Shown here: piece after piece, positions 1-12,529 of the stretch
Numbering within the stretch: position 1 is the stretch's first letter
How the letters are laid out: every line of letters begins with the position of its first letter
Assembly: GCA_000507305.1 (NCBI GenBank)
Contig: DF239018.1
Span: 310,001-374,000 of the forward strand
DNA from: Breviolum minutum Mf 1.05b.01
Lineage: Eukaryota > Sar > Dinophyceae > Suessiales > Symbiodiniaceae
Reading direction: 5' to 3'
DNA length: 64,000 nucleotides
The notes under the pieces: model-generated
The model's database searches: none
What the model was told of the DNA's origin: nothing
What the model saw: the letters and a program-made list of their open reading frames with translations, nothing else
Translations under genes and position numbers: made by a program

Positions 1-1591
1 TTAGAAGAAGACACCGGTCCTTGAAAAACATGGTTGGCAGAAAAAAAACACAAAACTCAAGTTTCTGTTCTTTTTTGTTGTGGAAGAAGTGCACATGTTC
101 TTCAATCTCCACTGTCCTCTCTGAAACATCTCTGAAGTACCAAGGTCATGGATCAAGGGCGACGACAAAAACTGAGAGCAAAATACGCAGAAACGACGAG
201 CCCAACGGGGAAGAGCCCATTCCGAATCTTGATGTGATTGGGGACCTATGTCATCACATATTGTACCATTTGTTATTCAAGTGAATCATGGTAAGATAAA
301 TCGAGATGAATCATGATATTCATAGGGGAAAATCACATGAAACGATTCGAAAAACTAGGCAAGTTCAGATGCCGCTCGTACTATTTGACGCAAAAAATTC
401 GATCTTCACAAAAAAAAACCTGCCGGAAATCCCCTGTTGGTCCGACTGTGGAAAGAATCGTCGTTTCCGCCTTCGTTTGGTTTCGTTCGAAGAACCCCCG
501 GTTCCAAAAAAAAAGAAACAGGAGCGAGTGGTTCGGTTCGAAAAAGAAAGCTGTTGGCTCACGGGTTGCTGCTGTTTTTTCATTTTTTTTTCGTGTGATG
601 TGATGGGATGAAAATGCTGTGACCAGGTGTTGCCTCAAAAATGAAAAGACGGACCTGACTCAATTCGGAATGCGACATCACATATTAGTTGAAGGAACTC
701 CAATGAGAACCAGTCTTGAAATGGATGGAAAATGGTTAAAACAACAATTTCCTTCATAAAGATATGGTTCAACATCCAATTGAAACAGCCATTTGTTTCA
801 ATGGATGTCCATCAGGTTTCAGGTTTATGTTCTTTCACAAAGAATCTGAGAACTTGAAACTGAAATGTATTGGTTCAATATTGATGCCTTAAATCTCTGA
901 CCAAAACATCTGAAGAAAAAGAAAAACTCAGACAGGAGCTAGGTAATCCATTGTTCAATCTTTCTCATAGACTCCTCCAAGTAAAAAAACAAAGATGTCA
1001 CACATCCCCCAAGTTGTAAGTCACTGGACGGTAGGGATATGGAAAAAAACTATCAAAAAATCAGGCTGCAAATTTCCATCACGGCAAAAATTCACCCCCA
1101 AAAATGGAGAGAAAATCGAAAAAAAAAACATCCCAGGATTTGCCAGGGGAAAATCCATGCAGCAAATATGGTGCCACACTGGTGGCCGGTTGACCCTGGT
1201 CCACTGGTGGTATTTGCTGCAAAAATATATCCGGGGATGATGTCGTGTCCTACCCGGTTATATAGGGATCATTATAAGGATCCCGTAGTAGTGAGCCAAT
1301 TTGTGGAATGTCCTAAGGGTTGTTGATGTTCAGATATGATGAAATGTGCCCAAATATATCAAGTTTACAGTAAGTAAGGTTGGCCTTTATTGGGTGAAGT
1401 TTTTGGGTTTCAGCAGAAATGATTTCCATCCTTGGAATAGTTTGTAAATAGTCGATTGTCATAAACGAAATCCCCCAAAACTTTTATCTTTGCGATGAAT
1501 TTTGCCCAATCCAGTGATGTAAAGAATGATATGCCACCAAGTCAAATTGTGTGAGAAGTTTGGCAAAACAAAAACGAGTCTGGAGAAACAG

Positions 1592-1705
1592 CATGATATG
1601 GGTGTTTCCTCAAATGGTGGTACCCCCAAAACACCCCAAAATGATCATGTTTATTAGGAAAACCCATGGTTGTTGGGTACCAGCATTTTAGGAAACCCCG
1701 ATATG
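1592..1705. repeat. MITE-like palindromic repeat, GGTACC family, copy 1
   Basis: The two ends are imperfect inverted repeats of each other, with core GGTGTTTCC...GGTACCCCC on the left and GGGTACC...GGAAACCCC on the right. A second copy of similar length lies at 5388-5500. No coding capacity. The structure is that of a short non-autonomous inverted-repeat element. Confidence 0.6.
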
Positions 1706-4617
1706 TTTCACCAAACCTCAAAGACCCCAAGGCAAAAATGACAGGATTTCCCCTCAACTCAGCATGCTCCGCCAGGCCGCCCGGCAATCTCAGCAGTCAG
1801 GAGAAGTGCGCCAGTACCTGTTGTGTTGGAAAAAAGCACAAGGAATCAACAAAATCAGCAAAATCATCACCAGCTATAAATTTAGTGGCCAATAACTCAT
1901 AACTCCACTTATAGGGGGTGAAAAAGAGCACTTGCCTATGTATATAAGGCTATTGATAACGGCTTGTGAGCAATTCCCTTCATCCCCGAAAAAATCCAAA
2001 GCACTAAGCCCCCAAACGCCCAATGAACCATTAGCTGAACCAAGTTTTGGGGGGGAAAGAAATCCTTCAGTCGATTTGTATGCTAGGCACACATGGAAAA
2101 ACCTGGACGGTGTACTGTGCCCCTTTTAAAAAAAAAATTGGCCTTCAGCCCCGATCTTAAAAATGAAACTCTTCCCAATTTGGGACCCAAGTTTTTTTGG
2201 GTCAAGCGCAATGCCCAAAAAAAACAAAGGGTTTTCTCTTGAAGAAGGAATTCTCCTCCTTGTTTGTTCAATTTTTTTTGTTGTTCACCGGTTCCGTGAT
2301 ACATATCCACCGAAAAATTAACACCTGGCCGCAATGCGGTGGAAGATTGTTTTTTAGGTTTTTTTAATCATAATTTCAGGGTGATGTTTTCACCTTTCCT
2401 TTAGCCAAAAGGTCCAGTTTGTACGGTTGATATGGGTTGAATAAGATAAACCCCGTGAAAATTGATGTTTGGAAGATGATCCTTTCCTTTTTGGGGGATC
2501 CTTTTTTTCATTTTCAGATGTGTGTTGCTCGCTGTTCGTTTCTCCGGATTCGTAGCCGATATTTTTTGCGGGTTGTTGGCCTACGAGGTGAGGGGACACC
2601 GGATCTGCGAATGTGAATGTTCACCGATTGAATCATTTTTCAAAATGCGGAACTACTGATGATTGATGTGGATGAAATATCAATAAAGTAATTACATGAA
2701 ATATGAAACGTTTCACCAAAAAAAAAGTGGAAACAAATGTGGACGTTAGCGGTGCAATCAGGCAGTGTCTTTCATGCATCACCTGACCCGTTGACGTTCA
2801 TACTAAATGGATCTAAATGGTGGTGTTTGGTGAGAAATTTTCCTTGAAATGTTGCGATGGATGTCCCTTCATGTTGATTTGCTTGGATTTGTGTGTGTGT
2901 TTCAAGTGAAATTGTTTAATACCCTTTGCCATCGTGTTTTAATTGCCTCTAGATGACCTTCATTTGAGGAATATTTGTTTGGTTAATTTTTTTCCGAATC
3001 ATTGAAGTTTGAAAGGTCACCCTTCCAAAGAGGTTTCAGCTCCAAATCATTCGTGTGGGATTCACAAGAACTCATCCGAACATCATTTCCCTCCCTCAGA
3101 TGGAAATCTGATCAAAAATTAACGAGGCCTTCCAAACTGGTCGCTCCGCTGTTTCCAGTTGACGATGATTGCTTGAAGTTGTCAAGAACTTCTATCATTT
3201 CAACAAAAAACTAGTGCTTGGAAGATCATCCACAACTTCCACGAAATGATGGCCATTTCTTCACCTACTTCGTGAAAGAAAACGGGTGGAGCCAATCTGT
3301 TTTCACCCACGAAAATTGGCTCCACTTTTTTCAGTGATCCATAGCTGCCATCGGCTAACTCTTGCTGGTTCAAGTGAATTATCCCAGGTAGAAACTTGTT
3401 TTATCCAACAACGGGATGCTCAAAAACTCTTGACCACTGAAATGTTGGTTAAAAGAAACTTTAAAGTCAAGCTGGGTCCACAACACAAAGCCAAGCAAAA
3501 TCGAAGTCATAAACAACAGAAGTCAAAAACACACACAAACAACCAAACGAGTGATTTTGCTCATTGGAAGCATTCAGTCTTTTGGACTTGAAAGGAATTT
3601 CCAACAAAAGTCAATCCGTTCTGTAATATTGATGCATTAAAGCCAAGACATCGAAGGAAAGCTCATCTCTTTTTTTTGTTCCCTCTTGCCCTCATGGATA
3701 CAATAATCAATATCTTTACGGATATCTTCCTGTGAAAAGGGTAGATCTTCAATGGTGGTAGCAAAAGGTTCTGAGTGATATGGGTTGATTCATCTCCTGA
3801 CCAATCTCCCAACAAGAAAACCCATGATGTATATAGTTGGGGCCCTGGTTCAGATAGGTTGCTGTCTCCAAAATGCTACATCTCTACTAAAACCATTTTT
3901 TGGGGGGAGGAAGTGATTCATGATGAATTTTAAGATGTTGATGTACAACAAAAAGTTGAGATACATCAACACCCAGATTTCTCACCCGCAAAATGACACA
4001 ACAACGAATGTATACGAAGCACCAAAAAACAAACACAACCAACGCGGGGGGTAGAAGCTTTACCCGCTGCCGTTGGAAGCTCCCAAACCATGCTGAAGTC
4101 CGGAAGCCTAATGGCCTTCCAAGGGCGAAGTTGGGAAGATTCCAGGCAAAACATCATCCCCAGTTATTCCTCGCCGATGACTCCCCACTTATAGTGGCAA
4201 TTTAAAAGGCCAGTTACAGTTTGTTTTTTTTAAACTCCATTTGTAACTAGTAGGGGCCCATCTTGGGTAATTACCAGCTGTAGATTCAACGATTTTGTTT
4301 ACTGAGGTGTGTTTGGTGAAAGAAAATATATATGCAACAACGCCTCTATGAACATGTTTCAAATATTCATATTGATCCAAGAGTTGTTGTTTGCTGTCAC
4401 CGGTTGGTATGATCCTTTTGTCTATCAGCATTCATACATGAAAAGCAAAGAAAACTGTTCATTGTTTCCTTCAATACAAAAAACCTGCATGTAAACATGC
4501 CTAGGTGGTGGTTTCAAATATTTTTTGGAATTTTCACCCCTAGGGAAATGCTCCAATTTTGAGGGTCGCACATTTTTCAAATGGGGATTAGTTCAACCAC
4601 CAACTTCCCGCAACGAT

Positions 4618-4701
4618 GACATCCAAACACCTGCTGAGAAGGTATTTGGACCCCCCAATATATACCTAAAAACACCAAACCTCAGAAGGTATTTGGATGT
4701 C
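4618..4701. repeat. MITE-like element with 21-bp inverted ends
   Basis: The left end GACATCCAAACACCTGCTGA and the right end (4681-4701) are inverted copies matching at 19 of 21 positions, separated by about 42 bp. No coding capacity. Confidence 0.5.
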
Positions 4702-5074
4702 TAGGGCCAGAATGTAACATGTTTACCAAATCAGTTTTCATGGAAAAACTCTCTGCTCCCGTTTCAAAAACGGTGATGTTTTTGAGGCGTTCGGCTCCAT
4801 TTTCAGCAGAGGAACCTAACGTCGGGGATGCTCAAAAAATGGAGAAAAGAATCGGCGACTTTTAAAAAAAAACAGGGTTTGCTTAAACATACCCTCCCTA
4901 AAACTCACAGCGAGTTTACCCCTGAAAATAGGCCAAGGCATCCCGGGCCCCAAAAAGAAGCCGGAATCGTCAACCCAGTCCTACCAATGTTCCAAACAAT
5001 CACCTTGAGGGGCTTGAAATGATCCGTAATTTACGGGTTTGTTTTTTGCGATGTTTTATGGGTGGCCATATTTG

Positions 5075-5189
5075 GATGTAGCAGGAACTTAGTAAATGCT
5101 TAGTAAGTGGGTTATAACCCCAATATACCCCATTTATAAGTAGGTTATAACCCACTTACTAACCATTGATCCTAACTTCCTGGGACATC
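5075..5189. repeat. Foldback repeat, AGTAAGTGGGTTATAACC family
   Basis: The arms TTAGTAAGTGGGTTATAACC (about 5100-5119) and its reverse complement (about 5141-5163) form a nearly perfect stem. Weaker pairing extends outward to GATGT...ACATC. Related sequence occurs at about 9226-9357 and within the element at 63100-63290. Confidence 0.6.
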
Positions 5190-5387
5190 CAAGTATAGCA
5201 AAGCCTGTTCAAATGGACTTTTAGGGTGATGTTTTTTTTTAGTGAAAGTATGATGGGTTTTCCAAAAGCAACTGATCAAACAAAAACGAGAAGAAAGCTT
5301 GGAGGCCTGAGCGGCGCACATGTTTTTTTTCAGTCAGATTGGTTTGTCACAACAGTTTTTGTATAAATAATCGCTGATGTTAAATCC

Positions 5388-5500
5388 CTTTATGGATGTT
5401 TCCAAAAATAAAGGTACCCCAAAATGGATGGTTTATAATGGAAAACCCTATTAAAATGGATGATTTGGGGGTACCAGTATTTTTGGAAACACCCATAAAG
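5388..5500. repeat. MITE-like palindromic repeat, GGTACC family, copy 2
   Basis: Almost the whole 113 bp folds on itself: CTTTATGG, GTTTCCAAAAATA and GGTACCCC on the left pair with their complements on the right. It matches the copy at 1592-1705 in arm sequence and length. Confidence 0.65.
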
Positions 5501-8357
5501 ATGTACAGTTGTTCTGTTTAATCTTTTCACATCATGTCTTCATATCAGCACCTGTTGCGATGTGTCACTGTCGATCAAGGGAGTCGTTGAAGCTGCTCCT
5601 TCTCTTCAAGATCTTCCCCTTACATCTTCCAATGTTCAAGTTTCTTCAGCCAAGAAATAATAACACAAACGCCTTTACACTCCCCGAAAACTAACTTTTC
5701 GGAAAAGATATCTATATAACTCCCTTTTGAAAAAATGGGCAATTTGTTGGGGTATCTACCTTGGATTTCTGCCGGTGTTTTTTTCAACCATGTTGGATCG
5801 AGGCCAAGCATCATGCAGAGCCATTTCGAGGTAGGAATCGGAAGCAACCTCGGGAAGTCGCTGGGGGGGGCGAGTCATGGGAAGCATAAGAGGGGCCCAA
5901 AACCCCCCTCGAATTCCACGGGTTTTTGTTGGGAGCAAAGACTTCAGAAAACCAAATCCTGGGTGGAAAATATTGGGATCTACTGGATTTACTCTTAGTA
6001 ATTCTAAGTGACTCATTTGGTGTAAATCAATTCGAAGGGTGATTTCACGGAAACTTTGGAATCGTCCCCTTTTGGACTCCAGAAGCCTTGGAGAATTTGG
6101 ACATATTTGTACCAGTAGGTATTGGTAAGTTAAGGTGCCCCCTTCTCATGGTCAATTTATACCTTTTTCGAGCTCAGCAACCATCTAAACAAAAGTCATT
6201 TCCCCTTTAAACCAATGGTTTTACCCTCGTTGATTTAACATAGCCATTGAAAAATCCCCATCTTTCCAGATAAGGACCATCAAAATGGTGGAGTTTTCTG
6301 CCAGCTATCTTCCTGAAACCGCAGTGTTTACACTTAAAGTTGCCTGCCGTCGCTTCTCGACGGCGGGGGGGGAAGGCCTTGGACGTGAAGGTTATTTACA
6401 ACAGAGGATTCATCGAAGGCGGTTTGGTCCGGGGGGGTTGTGGATTCGTTCGTTGAACCAGACACCTACTTGCTGGAAGAAAAAGGAAAAAAAGAACCTC
6501 AAAGAAAGAATTGCATAATAAGAAATCAGTTGATTTAGGTAGGATGTGGTTTAAAAATAAAGTTGGAATGTTTACCCCAAATGCTTTGGGGAACTGATTT
6601 TTCTTGGGAGGGGAAAAGTTCAAGAGATTTGGGATTCCCATGAGTGACTGGGTCAGGGGGAGTTTGAGCCAATGGCCCGAAGGTCGTAATAGTTTGCCCA
6701 GTTGCCATGGTTAATGACTGGTCAACCCCGGCCTTATTAATCCTTGGTTTCCCTTAATCAGGCTTTATGAAACCCTTATTTCTGGGAGGGGGGGTACGTC
6801 AGGGGGTTAGGTTCACTAGCCATAATGGTGTCTTTTTCGTCACGTTTTATCTTGACCAGCCAAGTTCGTTGGGATGTTCCAATCCCCACCAGGATGCAAT
6901 CAATCATCACCTCGTCACCATCAGACATGACATGAGATACATTTTGTTTGGGACTCCAGGGATCACATTTGTTACAACGCTTCAGATGGCCACTAGCAGA
7001 TGTGTTTTGAGCATGCTTGGGTTTCATAACTCGAAAGTCATTTGATTATTTTCTATCTCACAAGAAGGGGGATTGGTCATAGAGTATCTTTTGTAACCTT
7101 GGTATTTTCACAACATCACCAAAGAGGGGGGAGTTTAGCCAATGGAAAATCTCCCTCCTTCTGGGGTTGGCGATGGTTAAACCTCCACCCGTTTTTTTTG
7201 TGATGTTTATACAGGGGGACATGACTCAAACCTCAAAAAAAGGTCCTGCAGATGTGCAAACTGATTTGTCAGATTCCTGCCGTTCATGTGTTCGAGGTTG
7301 TACTCGACACATCTCGACACTGGAAGTTGTGTATGTCCAACCCATCTACCATACCATACCATTTTGATGGTGGCCTTTCCGTTGCATTGTCGTTTGAACC
7401 GGGGGGTTCTGGTTGTTTTCTTTCTATTTCTTCAAGCGGAATCTGGTGGTTGGTGCAATGAGTTGACGTTTTTCTACGCTCGCAGCGTTTCGGAGACCAG
7501 AATTGAGGTGTGTTAGGACCATGGCCGTGTGAAAAATTCTCCCCTTAGATGGTGATGTAGTGGTGATTCGCCATGACAAAGAAACAACAGAATCTCTGAA
7601 AAAATGATGCTTGCAAAACTTTCTCAGGGTTTCCTTTTGTGGTTTTCATATCAACTGTTTACAGACGAGCTGTCAAACTTTAGGTGTAGCACCTTGAGTA
7701 TGGGGGAAAAAACCTGGCGAATCCTAACCTACTCGTTACCAAGAACTAATAAAACAAATACAACTCTACAATCTACCAATTATACAAAAACACAAGATAA
7801 ACAATATGTCAAAAATTACTGCACTCATCTTGCAATCATCAATATTGATAAGATTCTCATCATGCCGTCAAAAGAGAATACACAAATGATACTCATCTGT
7901 ACAACTTATGATATTGATTCATATCATCCTTAGCAAAAAAACTCTCAAACAAAGTCACAAAGGCTCAGCTCAGACGTCTCATGAAACGTGCCCGAGAAAC
8001 CCGCCATGTGGGCCTAGCGTTGGTCACTGATTTCTGAGGCGGGGCTCTTTGCACGACTTTCAAATCCGCGATATTTTTTGCCCTTGGTGGCAGGGACTTT
8101 CTTTTCAACCAGGTGAATATTTACCAAGAATATGATAAATTAGTTTTGGTGTTAAGTTATTTGTGTCTGTAAATATATATATAGGTATATAATATATATA
8201 TATATAGTTATATATATATTCATATATACATCATAGAGTTGTTTAGTTTGTAGCATACAAAATATATCTCTTGAGATGCTACGTGTACAAATTCCAAATT
8301 CCAGGAAGGCAGCAACGAGGTGTGAAAATTTGCAATTGTAATGAATCCCCATTTTCC

Positions 8358-8507
8358 TACTTGATGGCTCATGATAGTTAGGCACTACTTCTAAGTTGGG
8401 TTCAAACTTATGCCTAAAATCAACCCCTCTAAGTTGGTTTTTACGTCTGCCAGGGTTATAAGCCAACTTCCTGACTGATTACTATAACCACCATTAGCCA
8501 CCAAGTA
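8358..8507. repeat. MITE-like element, TACTTGGTGGCTCATGG family, copy 1
   Basis: The left end TACTTGATGGCTCATGATAG and the right end, which reads TACTTGGTGGCTAATGGTGG on the opposite strand, are imperfect terminal inverted repeats. The inner arms carry AAGTTGG and GGTTATA. A related copy is at 63096-63295. Confidence 0.55.
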
Positions 8508-9225
8508 CTATTGATGGATGGTTCAGAAACGGTGAGGAGCATCGGTTGATTTTATCAGGTGTTCCACAAGTCCATTTCATCCTTTCGTCGGGTTTCTATT
8601 TAAATCACCAGTCAAGAACCTTACCTGAAACCTGGAAGAAATCAGGCTTTTGAAATATCTGAGAAAAAGGGTTGATGGTCCTTCGAATACATGTTCTCCA
8701 AAAGCAAGATTGGCAGTTGGTGAAGTAGTACAATTCGTTTGCTTTTTCTGGTTGATGGTTTTGGCTTGGAAACCACCATCCAGGGAACCTCCACCAATCA
8801 CCAGCCACTGCGGCGGGTCCAGAGGTTGGAAGTTTTCGCACCCAAAAAAATGGCGGCGAAGATGAGCAAAACCTCCAGATCCGGGATCAAGTACAAGGCG
8901 GACTCGTTGGCATTGGAACACTTTGATTCCCAAATGGGAATGTCTTAAGGGATCCCCCACAAAAACACAGAAAACCCCAACAAAGCCAGGTCCAGGTAGT
9001 TTCCCAAGGAGAAGTGTCGGCCGTATGAAGGGATGTTATTTTTTTTTCGGAATTTCATGGGTGGTTCATAAACCCTTAATAAGGCACCACCGGTCACCGG
9101 TGGTGTGTGATGTTGTTCTGTTGGATGCGACTGAAGATGTGTGAATTGTCACGTTTGGATCTCCAAAAGAACAAACTCTTCTTTTTTTTGGAAAGGGAAT
9201 GATAAGAATACAGGTTCTACACTGG

Positions 9226-9357
9226 GATGTCCTGCTGGTACTTAGTAACTATGGTAGTAAACGGATTAGAATCCCTGTAAGCAAGTTGTAAGTTCCCTAA
9301 ATGTGGATATAAACCAACCTACCAACTAGTTACCAACTTCCATGTACATGCCAGTAG
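9226..9357. repeat. Degenerate foldback repeat related to 5075-5189
   Basis: It starts GATGTCC and contains TTAGTAACTA, then ends with the inverted ACTAGTTACC segment and CATGCCAGTAGG. Pairing is imperfect, so this is a decayed member of the TTAGTAAGT foldback family. Confidence 0.35.
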
Positions 9358-11121
9358 GGTTCATGATGGATTTATTTTTACCATGCCTTTTTCTTTGGGA
9401 ACAAAAAGATCCACCGCGGATTTTTGAGAAAGAATTAGTTTGACCCCAAGCATGCCCCCCATGGGAAAATTGCATCTCCTCGTTGGTGTGGGCTGCTAAT
9501 TGGCTAGACTTCATTCAGGGGTTGGGGGTTGACACCCGAAAAGAAAAGCTATTGGGAACCCCTACATAGCTGGCCCTACAAATAACATACCTTCAGATAT
9601 CCCCGGTGAATTGGGTCAAACTTTAAAGCCATTTTGGCCCTATGTTTCCTGTAGAGTTGTCATTAAATGTTTGATGAGACTGGCTGGTTGGGGGACAAAT
9701 GCTACTATCCTAAGTCCTTTGCCTTTTTGGCAAAGGATCCATTCAAAGGACCTTCCGAAAGATCTTCCTGACACTTGAAAGAATGGATTTTTTTGAGCGA
9801 CCAAGGATTCGTAGTGTTTTTTTTCAGATTTTATCTATGTTTAATTTGTTGAGATCATAGCCAAGTTTTTTATGATGGTTTTCTTTTTTTTCAAAGAAAT
9901 GGTTACAGCTTCACAATCGTCTCCAGATATGCAAGGAATCCCCCAACAATGAGTTGCAATGGTGGTGAAATCCCATGAGATTTTTTGTTGGGTGTGGTCG
10001 GAGTTTGTTTTTTTTTCAAGTCATAAGCTATCATGACCCCCTTCAACTTGCCCCTCAATTCTCGGCTGCAGGCTGAAGATGACAAGAAGGCCAAAGTTGT
10101 GTTTTTTTTTTCCGGATGGAGAGGAGGAGAGGAGTTTCAATCAGATCCCTCTTAAGCCGCGACACAATATGATAAAGGGTGATCCCTACGGAAAAAAGGG
10201 GTGATATTAGAGCAGCTTCAATCAGATTTCATTTCATGGATTGCACGAAATCATCCCCTTTTCAGCCACAACACGAGTTTTCATTCAACCACGGCATGCA
10301 TCCTCCCCACGGGACCTGCCCAGCCTGACTTGCCACAGACAGCGCTGACTGGTAGCTTTGCACCTGCAGCTTCAGAGGATCCAGATTTAGCCGAAACTTG
10401 ATCGAAAGCTGAACGAAAATGTGACAAAAAACAAAGAGTTGGATGAAAAATGGGCTGGAACATCTACCTACATGAATGGTTGATTTTTATGGCAAATGTA
10501 GGTATCATGTACCAGGTTTATTCCCAGTGACCCTTTTGGGGTGGTTTAAGTGGCTTTTTCATGGATTAAGTGACCTCCATTTTAATTATCAAAAGGTCAC
10601 TTGGAAGAAGCTGGCCAGAAAAATTGACCCCTGGAAGCTCAAAATCACCTCCCGTCAATAGCCTAGCTATTTCGAGGACCAACGTACCTCTGCAAGAAAC
10701 AGGTGCATTCACCCTTCCATTGGAGGGTCCAGTGATCCTTAGGGTATTTGAACAGGAAAATAATCGTTCAATTCAAAATGAAAGTTTTACTAATGAAAAA
10801 TCTGAGCTTTTATTAAACCCAAAACCCAAAAAGAAAAGGGGGAAGTCGTCCAGTCCCATCATGTTTCAGGGGTTTTTGGTGTTATTCACTTCGCCGCGGG
10901 AAATATGTTCCAAGAAATTTGAGAGATTTTAATGAAGCTTCATGATCCCCGAGCTTAGACATAGAAGTATGAAGGTCACTCATCTCAGAGACGTTGACAC
11001 TTTGTTCAATGATTTAACCTTGAACAAACAAAAGATTTGAGTATGCTAAATCTTGTTGTATTGTTTCGGGCCAATTTTGAAACCCATCGGAAATCTGGCC
11101 TAGCAATACATAAGAATTCAG

Positions 11122-11264
11122 GTGGTCGCACCCTGGACCCTTCGGTTGGACCTGAGGAAATGGTCCAAAAGATGTCCAAAGAAGAGCTTAAACAGTGTCT
11201 TGGCGGCGCCTCGAAATGGCGGGATCCCAAAATTCTTGGGAGTCCCAAATTCATCAACGATTGA
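11122..11264 (+). CDS. Possible terminal exon, unknown protein
   Basis: After a plausible acceptor (ATTCAG/G) the frame GGRTLDPSVGPEEMVQKMSK runs on, with a charged, helix-like composition (KEELKQCL), to a TGA at 11262-11264. It is the only clearly protein-like plus-strand segment in the left flank. It stops about 230 bp before the left end of the giant element. No family is recognised and upstream exons were not identified. Confidence 0.35.
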
Positions 11265-11496
11265 TTAGTAGATATTAGTAGGAAGCTCACTAATATATCA
11301 ATATCTTTGTCTATAAGTACGGGGGGTTATGGTTGGGATGTTGCGCAAACGGGGGGAATCGCTACAGGATATGTTTTTACTTTATCCAATTGGAGAAAAT
11401 TCAAAAAACATGAGGTGCCTGGAAGACAAATGTTTTTGGAGGAAAGTCGTGAAAAAAGTAGAGCAGCGATCAAAACCCTGGTTGGGTTATCTAGGG

Positions 11497-11501
11497 GATT
11501 A
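11497..11501. other. Target-site duplication GATTA, left
   Basis: GATTA directly precedes the left terminus TCATAGAAC. The same five bases, in the same orientation, directly follow the right terminus at 39956-39960. See the giant mobile element entry. Confidence 0.75.
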
Positions 11502-11591
11502 TCATAGAACTTCCCAGCCCCCCCCTCCACAGCCCCCCCCCCTAAAACCATTTGTTCGGAAAACTGTGTTGAGCAGGATTGAGCTCATTTT
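11502..11591 (+). repeat. Left terminal inverted repeat
   Basis: Ninety bases pair perfectly with 39866-39955. It contains C8 and C10 runs, CCATTTGTTCGGAAAACTG, and at its inner edge the GAGCAGGATTGAGC motif. Similarity continues to about 11606 with three mismatches. Confidence 0.92.
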
Positions 11592-11900
11592 GAGCAGAAT
11601 TGAGCGTCTTTACGCGTATGTTTGTTACACATGATTTTCTTCAATACCCATGAAGTAAAAACACCATATTGATCAATTGACTCTTGACACAATCACAAGC
11701 AATTGCTAGTGGTTTTAGGACTGCCCAGTGCTTAGAAACATGGTTTAAAACATCAACCATGATTTTATTGAAACTGTCACGCTTTTTATTGCTTCCAGGC
11801 TTGCAAGTTTGCAAGCACGAATTCAGTGAAACACGCATGCAATGCAGTGAATCAGTCAAACACACATTCACTGAAACACACTACTCTAACTTTTTCATGT

Positions 11901-12488
11901 TCAGTCAGCGGAGTGTGCTGGCACTACCTCCCTTGCAACATAAGTATCAGGGGCCCGAAATACAGGAGTTGATCCGTCCAGCAAAGAATGCCCAAACGCA
12001 ACAACATCAGATATTTCCTCAACATACTCCCCCTCAAACCTTTGCTCGAGCATTTCTGCAAATTGCAGCACTGAGCCGACTAGTTGACAAAGGTTTTGCT
12101 GCTGATGCAAGGGCATAGCCGAATACATTTGGTAATAAGATCTACTAAATGTTCGCATCCTTGCCCGGGACCTCACAATCCAATCACCAGAGCTGGGCAC
12201 TACAGTAAACACTTGCGGCTCGTCCCCCAGGAATTGCGCCCCCATGTCTTGCGCACAATGTCGAAGTAACTCATTGAAGAACTCCCTCATTTCCTGAAAG
12301 TCCGAAAGGGTATGCCCATGATTCATTGCAATAATGTCAGTAGCACGCATGAATTCCTGGAATGAAGCAGCTAAGCACATAAACTCCGACATGATGGTGT
12401 AGTAGGAACTGGTCACATCATTGACTCGTAGAGTTCTTGAAGAAACCCAGCAAAGCAAACGCGTAACAACTTCGATAGGCGTCGTCAT
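11901..12488 (-). CDS. Unknown 195-aa intronless protein at the left end of the element
   Basis: The ORF starts at an ATG (MTTPIEVV) at 12488 and ends with a TGA at 11901-11903, giving 195 residues; the frame is open 13 codons further upstream, but those read like untranslated sequence. The protein is mostly helical in character, with repeated Phe/Met/Leu-rich stretches (FQEMREFFNELLRHCAQDMG) and an acidic tail region (EGEYVEEISDVV). There is no signal peptide, membrane segment or recognised domain. It is the leftmost coding call of the giant element, about 300 bp from the left inverted repeat, and reads toward it. Its function is unknown; a role in mobility cannot be excluded. Confidence 0.6.
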   Translation of the reverse strand: MTTPIEVVTRLLCWVSSRTLRVNDVTSSYYTIMSEFMCLAASFQEFMRATDIIAMNHGHTLSDFQEMREFFNELLRHCAQDMGAQFLGDEPQVFTVVPSSGDWIVRSRARMRTFSRSYYQMYSAMPLHQQQNLCQLVGSVLQFAEMLEQRFEGEYVEEISDVVAFGHSLLDGSTPVFRAPDTYVAREVVPAHSAD

Positions 12489-12529
12489 TGCGGTCCAGTG
12501 AATCTTTTTATATATCTTTTGAAACAAGT

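Larger units (their letters stand above)
1..11121. other. Gene-poor left flank
   Basis: I see no gene here that I can defend. The stretch is rich in homopolymer runs (T, A and G tracts), short palindromes and interspersed repeats, several of which are listed separately. A few open segments look weakly protein-like on the plus strand, for example about 8830-8947 (ending in a stop, rich in Lys and Ser) and 10300-10401, but splice sites and family are not recognisable. An AT-rich microsatellite lies at about 8168-8240. Confidence 0.5.

Noticed and set aside
11684-12118. 144-aa plus-strand frame near the left end of the element
   Set aside because: It overlaps the minus-strand 195-aa ORF and has weaker protein character.
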